A stretch of DNA of 7,087 nt from Globobulimina sp. (lineage: Eukaryota; Foraminifera; Rotaliida): positions 1 through 7,087 of the forward strand of contig PIVH01000201.1 in assembly GCA_003354225.1 (NCBI GenBank). Direction: 5' to 3'. Each line of letters opens with the position of its first letter. The first letter of the stretch is position 1. Position numbers and translations under genes: made by a program. The notes below the pieces were generated by a model that did no database searches, had not been told where the DNA came from, and saw only the letters and a program-made list of their open reading frames with translations. Below, piece after piece: positions 1 to 6,000 of the stretch.

Positions 1-3000
1 TGCGTAGAATTTATAAATATTGGTTCAATGAATCGAAAATTATTATAATTATCATAATATAACTTACAAATATAATTGGATGAATTATAGAAATTAAAAC
101 CTTGAATGTACATTAAAGACACATATTGCGATGGTGCGGCAAATATAATCGAAGGAATGGTTTGAATTAAAGTAATTTCTGGAACAATATCTATGAATAA
201 TTGAGTATTATAATATTGTTGATCATTAAATCCAACTTGAATTAAATGTGTTGTTCCTGAGGCTAAATCTGTTGAAAAACCCAGATTATTCAATAAAAAT
301 TCAAACACAATTAAATCTTCCCATATTTCAATTGGAGACATAATAATATTATCTCCAATTTTGATTTTGGTTAAATAATCAATAAATCTTTCTCCCTCCA
401 AATGTAATGTAACTGCACTCAAATTATAATATGTCGGCTCAATATCTTGAATTGTATTGGGTAAAATCGTTGAAAATATTGGTGTTGGATAATACCAAAA
501 TGGAATATACACTCCGCTATAAAATGCATGTCCTGTCGTAGTTTCGCGGATCCATAATTGGGCGACTTCATCATTAATATATTCATTACCGGTTAAGCTA
601 ACATACAAAGGCGGTGATAAACATTGTACACTCACACTGCTGTTATATGCATGCAATGTACTTTCATAAATACCTTTACTTGTATTAAATACACATTTAT
701 CTGTATCTTCAAATCCTGTTCCATTCACAGTAATTACTGTATTGCCTTCTAATGGTCCCATACTTGGATGAATACTATTAATATTTGGTACTGCATCATT
801 ATGAAATGACAGCGTAAACTCTGATTCGTTGAATGTGGTATGCCCAGCAATCCAAATGGTTATTTTTAATGGAGAAATAAAGGACACATTGTCAGCAGGA
901 TATATGAGTGGAATATGAACATGAAGCAATGTAGAATTTACATATTCTAGTTCTAATATCACCTCAGAACGTGAGCTCACTGATTGTGCAACATCTGATG
1001 TTTTATGAATAACAAACCAATTTTGAGAAAATAACGACATGCAATCAAAGTTAGCACCAATCACAGCAATTGTCACATTTTGTTGTGGATAAATTGTATC
1101 CGGTGATATGGAGGTAATGGATGGCGTGGATATGTATTTAAACTGTAAATTGGTATCATAAAAAATAACACCTCCATCAAATGAAATTTCAATGGTAATA
1201 TTTCTATATAATTCATTGGTTTGTGCTGGTATTAGACATCGAATAACTCCATATTTAAAACCAGCATTGCCATCAGATTCTAATAATACTTGTCCGGTTT
1301 CTTTCAGTCTGCATAGATAATCACCCCAATCTTCAAATATACCATCTAATTCTATCCATGTGGACATTGTATCAAATCCAAATGATGGATTTATTGATGT
1401 TACCACAATGTCTGAATAATATCTGTATTCAAATGCAGCACCGATGCAATAGCCAGAATATAAGTGATCGTTAAATGTGTTTGAACTTAAACATAAAGTC
1501 ACACTTTTTACCGAATCAGTGGTTAAAATTAATGGGTTATACCGAGGAATAGTACATGAAATATTTGTATTTGGTATCACTGAAATATCATTAATTACAC
1601 ATAATGTATCGGCTAAGTCAATATAAATTCCAGTAAAATATACAATATTATTACCTGACACAGGACCCATCAGATTGGAGGTAAAATTCAGTATCTTTGG
1701 AGGGAATTTGTATTTGAATACATCATCAATGAATAAAATTCGATTTGAATCATCAATAAACGACAGCTGTAATGTAAAATTCATTGCATAATCAGTGTCA
1801 TTATAGTCTGGTACGAGACATGTTAAATGTGATGAATTTATCACATGATAAACTGCAGAGATATATTGCACCGAATTATTATTCGCATTTGAAAACCAAC
1901 ATTTTGAAGAAACATCAACTCCGCGATCATACGGGAAATTACTACCAATCACAGTGATATTATATCGATAACCAATAATTCCAAAATTTGGTACAATGGA
2001 TGTTATCATTACTGATGGTGTTACATCAAATGAGTATGATGGAGAATATTGTTGATTGTTTAATGAAATTGAAATTTGGATTGTCATTGATTCAAAAGTT
2101 GCAGGAAGCGTTATTGTTACATGTGATGTATCGATGTACGTAATTGTTAAAACATTTGCATCCATTCCATTATATCGTGCAGATAACAACGATGAATTAA
2201 CGAAATGAGTCCCAGTCACAGTGATCACAGTGCCTGGAGGACCAAATGGTGGCCATATCGAGGAAATGTTGACAATGTCATGATAATAAAAATAAAATGG
2301 TATTTCACTGTGATAGCCCAAACTATCTAATATCTCAACGGAAGATATTCTTGCTTCAACCAAAGCATTTGTTATACATATCACTACATTTGCATTGATA
2401 TAGGTTGTTGTCACTGGATATCCATCAATATTACAGACAGAAGCATTTGTAAAATATGACCCATTGACTATTATCTTTGTATTGCCAGTGCGTGGGCCGA
2501 GTGTCGGAAATATACTTGAAATCCTAGGAAATTGGTTTGTAAATAATAAGATATGATTCATTTCAATCGAATTGTCATTATAATAAATACCATTTACTGT
2601 GACGCGAAGCAATAATATTGATATGGCAGACATAGACCAATTTGATGGTGTATTACAAGTTAACGTTGCCGAATCAATATAGGTGGCAAATGTTGTTGTT
2701 TCAATCAATGTGTTTGTTGTATAATTTGTGTAATAACATGCCAATGTCGAGATATTTGCAAAACCAGAACCAGAAACTGTGAGTAATGCATCAGTGTATA
2801 ACGGGAGAACTGCAACTGGTGATATTTCATAAATTTTTAGTTCGGGCAAATATATTAAATCTATTAAATATTCATTGTCATTCCAGTTAGAACCATCATC
2901 CAATGACACAGATATTTGCAGTGTATCCGGTGTGTGAGCTATGGGAATAAATACAATCTCTGTGTTGGATATCATTGTGACATTGGATATTATTGTATAA

Positions 3001-6000
3001 TCACTGGGATCCATAGCTGATGTTAATTTTATTAATAATGAAGGATATGTACCAAAACAACAGCCACGTAATGTCACGGTATCTCCATTATCCGCATGGA
3101 TATATGTCGGAAATACGGAATATAAGCGAGGTAATGTATAAAAATGAAATCGAAATCGTTCATGCTGGCTATATTCATTACAATTTGGCGATACTTCAAC
3201 AGCTACCACTTTATTCCAATATTTTGGTGTTGTACATTGAATATACGAATCATTCAAAACAGTATAAACTGTATCAGTTCCGGATGAAGCGTCAAACCGA
3301 CAACAACCTCCAATTTGATTTAAATTCTGCCCATAAATTGTAATTATTGTACCACCTTCAACTGGGCCATGAATAGGATACATTCTTTCAATCAACGGAT
3401 AGGGCACATATATAAACTTTGAATCACACAAATAAAAATCCCAACTATTGACTGTGATTTCAACTAATGATTCACCATAAAATTCATCAGAAAATGGAAC
3501 AACACATTGAATTGCTGATGTATTTATTACTGTTGCCTCAACCCAGGAAAACCCAAAAAATCTGCAATAAATTGTATTGTTAAATGTTGTAATAAAATTC
3601 GAACCAAATACAGTAATTTTAGTGCCACCAAAATAATAACCAGAGGTTGGTTCAATGGCAGAACAACTGGGTTGGGCATAATATGTGAATGATAAACTTC
3701 TAATCGCTTCCCAATCTTCCCCATTATTTGAAATTGATAAATCAACAGCAACAGAACTATTGAATGCAGCCTTAATTGATGTAACTGTGTGATTCCATAT
3801 TGATGGCATATATATAATTAATGTTTCATTATCTGCAAATATTGCATGTATGTCCATTATATAATGAATTCTCACAGTTAAAAATGCCGTTGGTATAAAA
3901 TTTGTGCCCTTGATTATAACTCTGGTATTTCCTAATTCTGCGCCATTTGCTGGATATAATTCTGTCATTGTTACATCATCCACATAATAGAAATAGTGTT
4001 GAAATGCACGATAATTTTGCCCATTATTAGAACATTCAATGTGTATATTGTTGCTACTGCTGTTATTTGATAATAATAATGATGACCAAGTTGGAGTGGT
4101 AAATGTTAATAAATATCGCGAAACAAATATAGGTTCAAATATATGCGTTGAAATATTGTTAATAAAACACGAAATTGAATCTTGTATAAAATTATCACCA
4201 TACATACTGATTTTAGTACCACCTGCCTTTGGACCAAAGTTTGGATAAATATCATTTATAATCAGTTCGTCATAATATTCAAATGTTACTAAACCATCAA
4301 AATGCATAACAATGTCCCGATAATGAATGTAAACATAAACTGTTCGTTTTGTATCTGAGAGTGGCGAAATACATTGAATTGTTGTATCTGTTTTGGAAAT
4401 TACGGAAACACGCCGAAAATCCCCAATTTTACAAAATATATAATCTATATTCAACCCATTAAAGTTGCTGCCATAAATTGTTATCAATGTGCCACCTTGT
4501 TTTGGTCCAATTGTTGGTATAAGTTTTGTAAATGTTGGATTAGGTAAAATTGTATAATTCAATGAGTTTGAAACAGGATCGGTATAATCCACAGTGTTGA
4601 AGGATATTTGGAGACGGAATACTGTATTAATATTCCATGGCGAATACGTAAATGATGAGGAAATAGAATTTATATTCATGGTTGAAATCGGTGGAGGAGG
4701 ACAATACAACAAATCAGCTCTATACACAGTACCAAGCAATGGATCAAATTGATAATTATCAGTTGCTGCAATATTTGCAAATGTCACATTTAATGCGGTC
4801 CATAAACAATGAGTATCAACGGAAGGAACAAAATCTGTGCCATGAACACGGATGGATTCGTTGCTTGATTCGATGCCATAATCGGGTAATAAATAGGAGA
4901 GATAAGGAGTATGATGATAGAAATACACCATACCAAAGTCTGTATAATCATATCCGTTGTGTGTCACTTCGAATCGTACCATTCCAATCGATGTTACTTG
5001 CGGCGATTCAAATATTATCTCATTATCTGTGATGGAAAAAGGAGTAACAACCAAAGATGCATTGATTTTCACTTTGGTAGTGGTTAAATTGAGGAAATTT
5101 TCACCGTCAATATGCATTAACGAACCACCCAATGTCGGGACATATGTCGGAAATATATTATATAACAAAATATTTTCTGTGTAACTAAATTTAATTTGTT
5201 CACCAAATATATAGTCCAATCCATTTAATGCGATATCCAAATAAACAAAAGGCATTAATTCCAAAGCTTTGCTCAGAATCGAGGGTGTTTTGCAAATAAT
5301 AATGGAATCATTTATCATTTGGTCCACGTACGTTTCTTTAATGATGTTCCCGTACTGATCCACAAACTTGTACATCAATGGGACAACATCCATTATATTA
5401 TTTGCATCATACATTGCAGAAAAATTAAAATGTCCATTATTTGCAATTATGTTTAATTCTGTATTACCAGATAATGGACCGTGTGTCGGATAAAATAATA
5501 ATATATCAATATCTGGATGATAGGTAAAATTTAAATACGAAGCAGAGTAATCCCAACCATTCCTTGTGACTGTAATACTGACAATTTCTGATGTATTCCA
5601 TGAAGGAGTATAACATTCAATCAATGTAGTTGTGATGTACAGTGCTGAAACAATAACTGAGTTGCCGTTTAATACTGATGTAAATTTACATTTTAAATAA
5701 TCATAGACAGCGGCAAAACCTGTACCTGATATAAATAATTTTGTATTTCCTTGAAGTGGACCAAATGTTGTCGGCATTAGTAATGTTAATGCAATGTCGT
5801 CATGATACCACCATTGTTTTATGGAGTGAGAAAATTCTGCACCACCATCCACAGATATGTCCAATGCCATTGATCTATTGTTGTTTGGTAATTTTGTGGG
5901 TGATATACATGTTAACGATACATTATTTTCAGTCAATGTTGCGGTTACAATTTGCGTGCCAAATTTACATTGATGTTGTCCAGGATAAAAACTATTGTTT

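Noticed and set aside
1-60. AT-rich end as a promoter or terminator
   Set aside because: The IPT reading frame continues through it to the window edge, so it is coding sequence.
3020-3343. Plus-strand open frame of 107 codons
   Set aside because: It lies antisense to R13-R14 of the giant gene. Its protein has no recognisable domain, and it exists only because the opposite strand is under coding constraint.
3527-3751. Minus-strand open frame of 74 codons, and a similar one at 6359-6580
   Set aside because: They sit in other minus-strand frames over R11-R12 and R1-R2. The IPT frame runs through both places unbroken.
4039-4248. Plus-strand open frame ending P-P-A-F-G-P-K-F-G
   Set aside because: The tempting Gly/Pro ending is the antisense reading of the R10 turn G-P-K-A-G-G-T.
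4682-5184. Two overlapping plus-strand open frames of 116 and 75 codons
   Set aside because: Both are antisense to R7-R8, low-complexity and without a family match. The minus-strand IPT motifs here fully explain the sequence.
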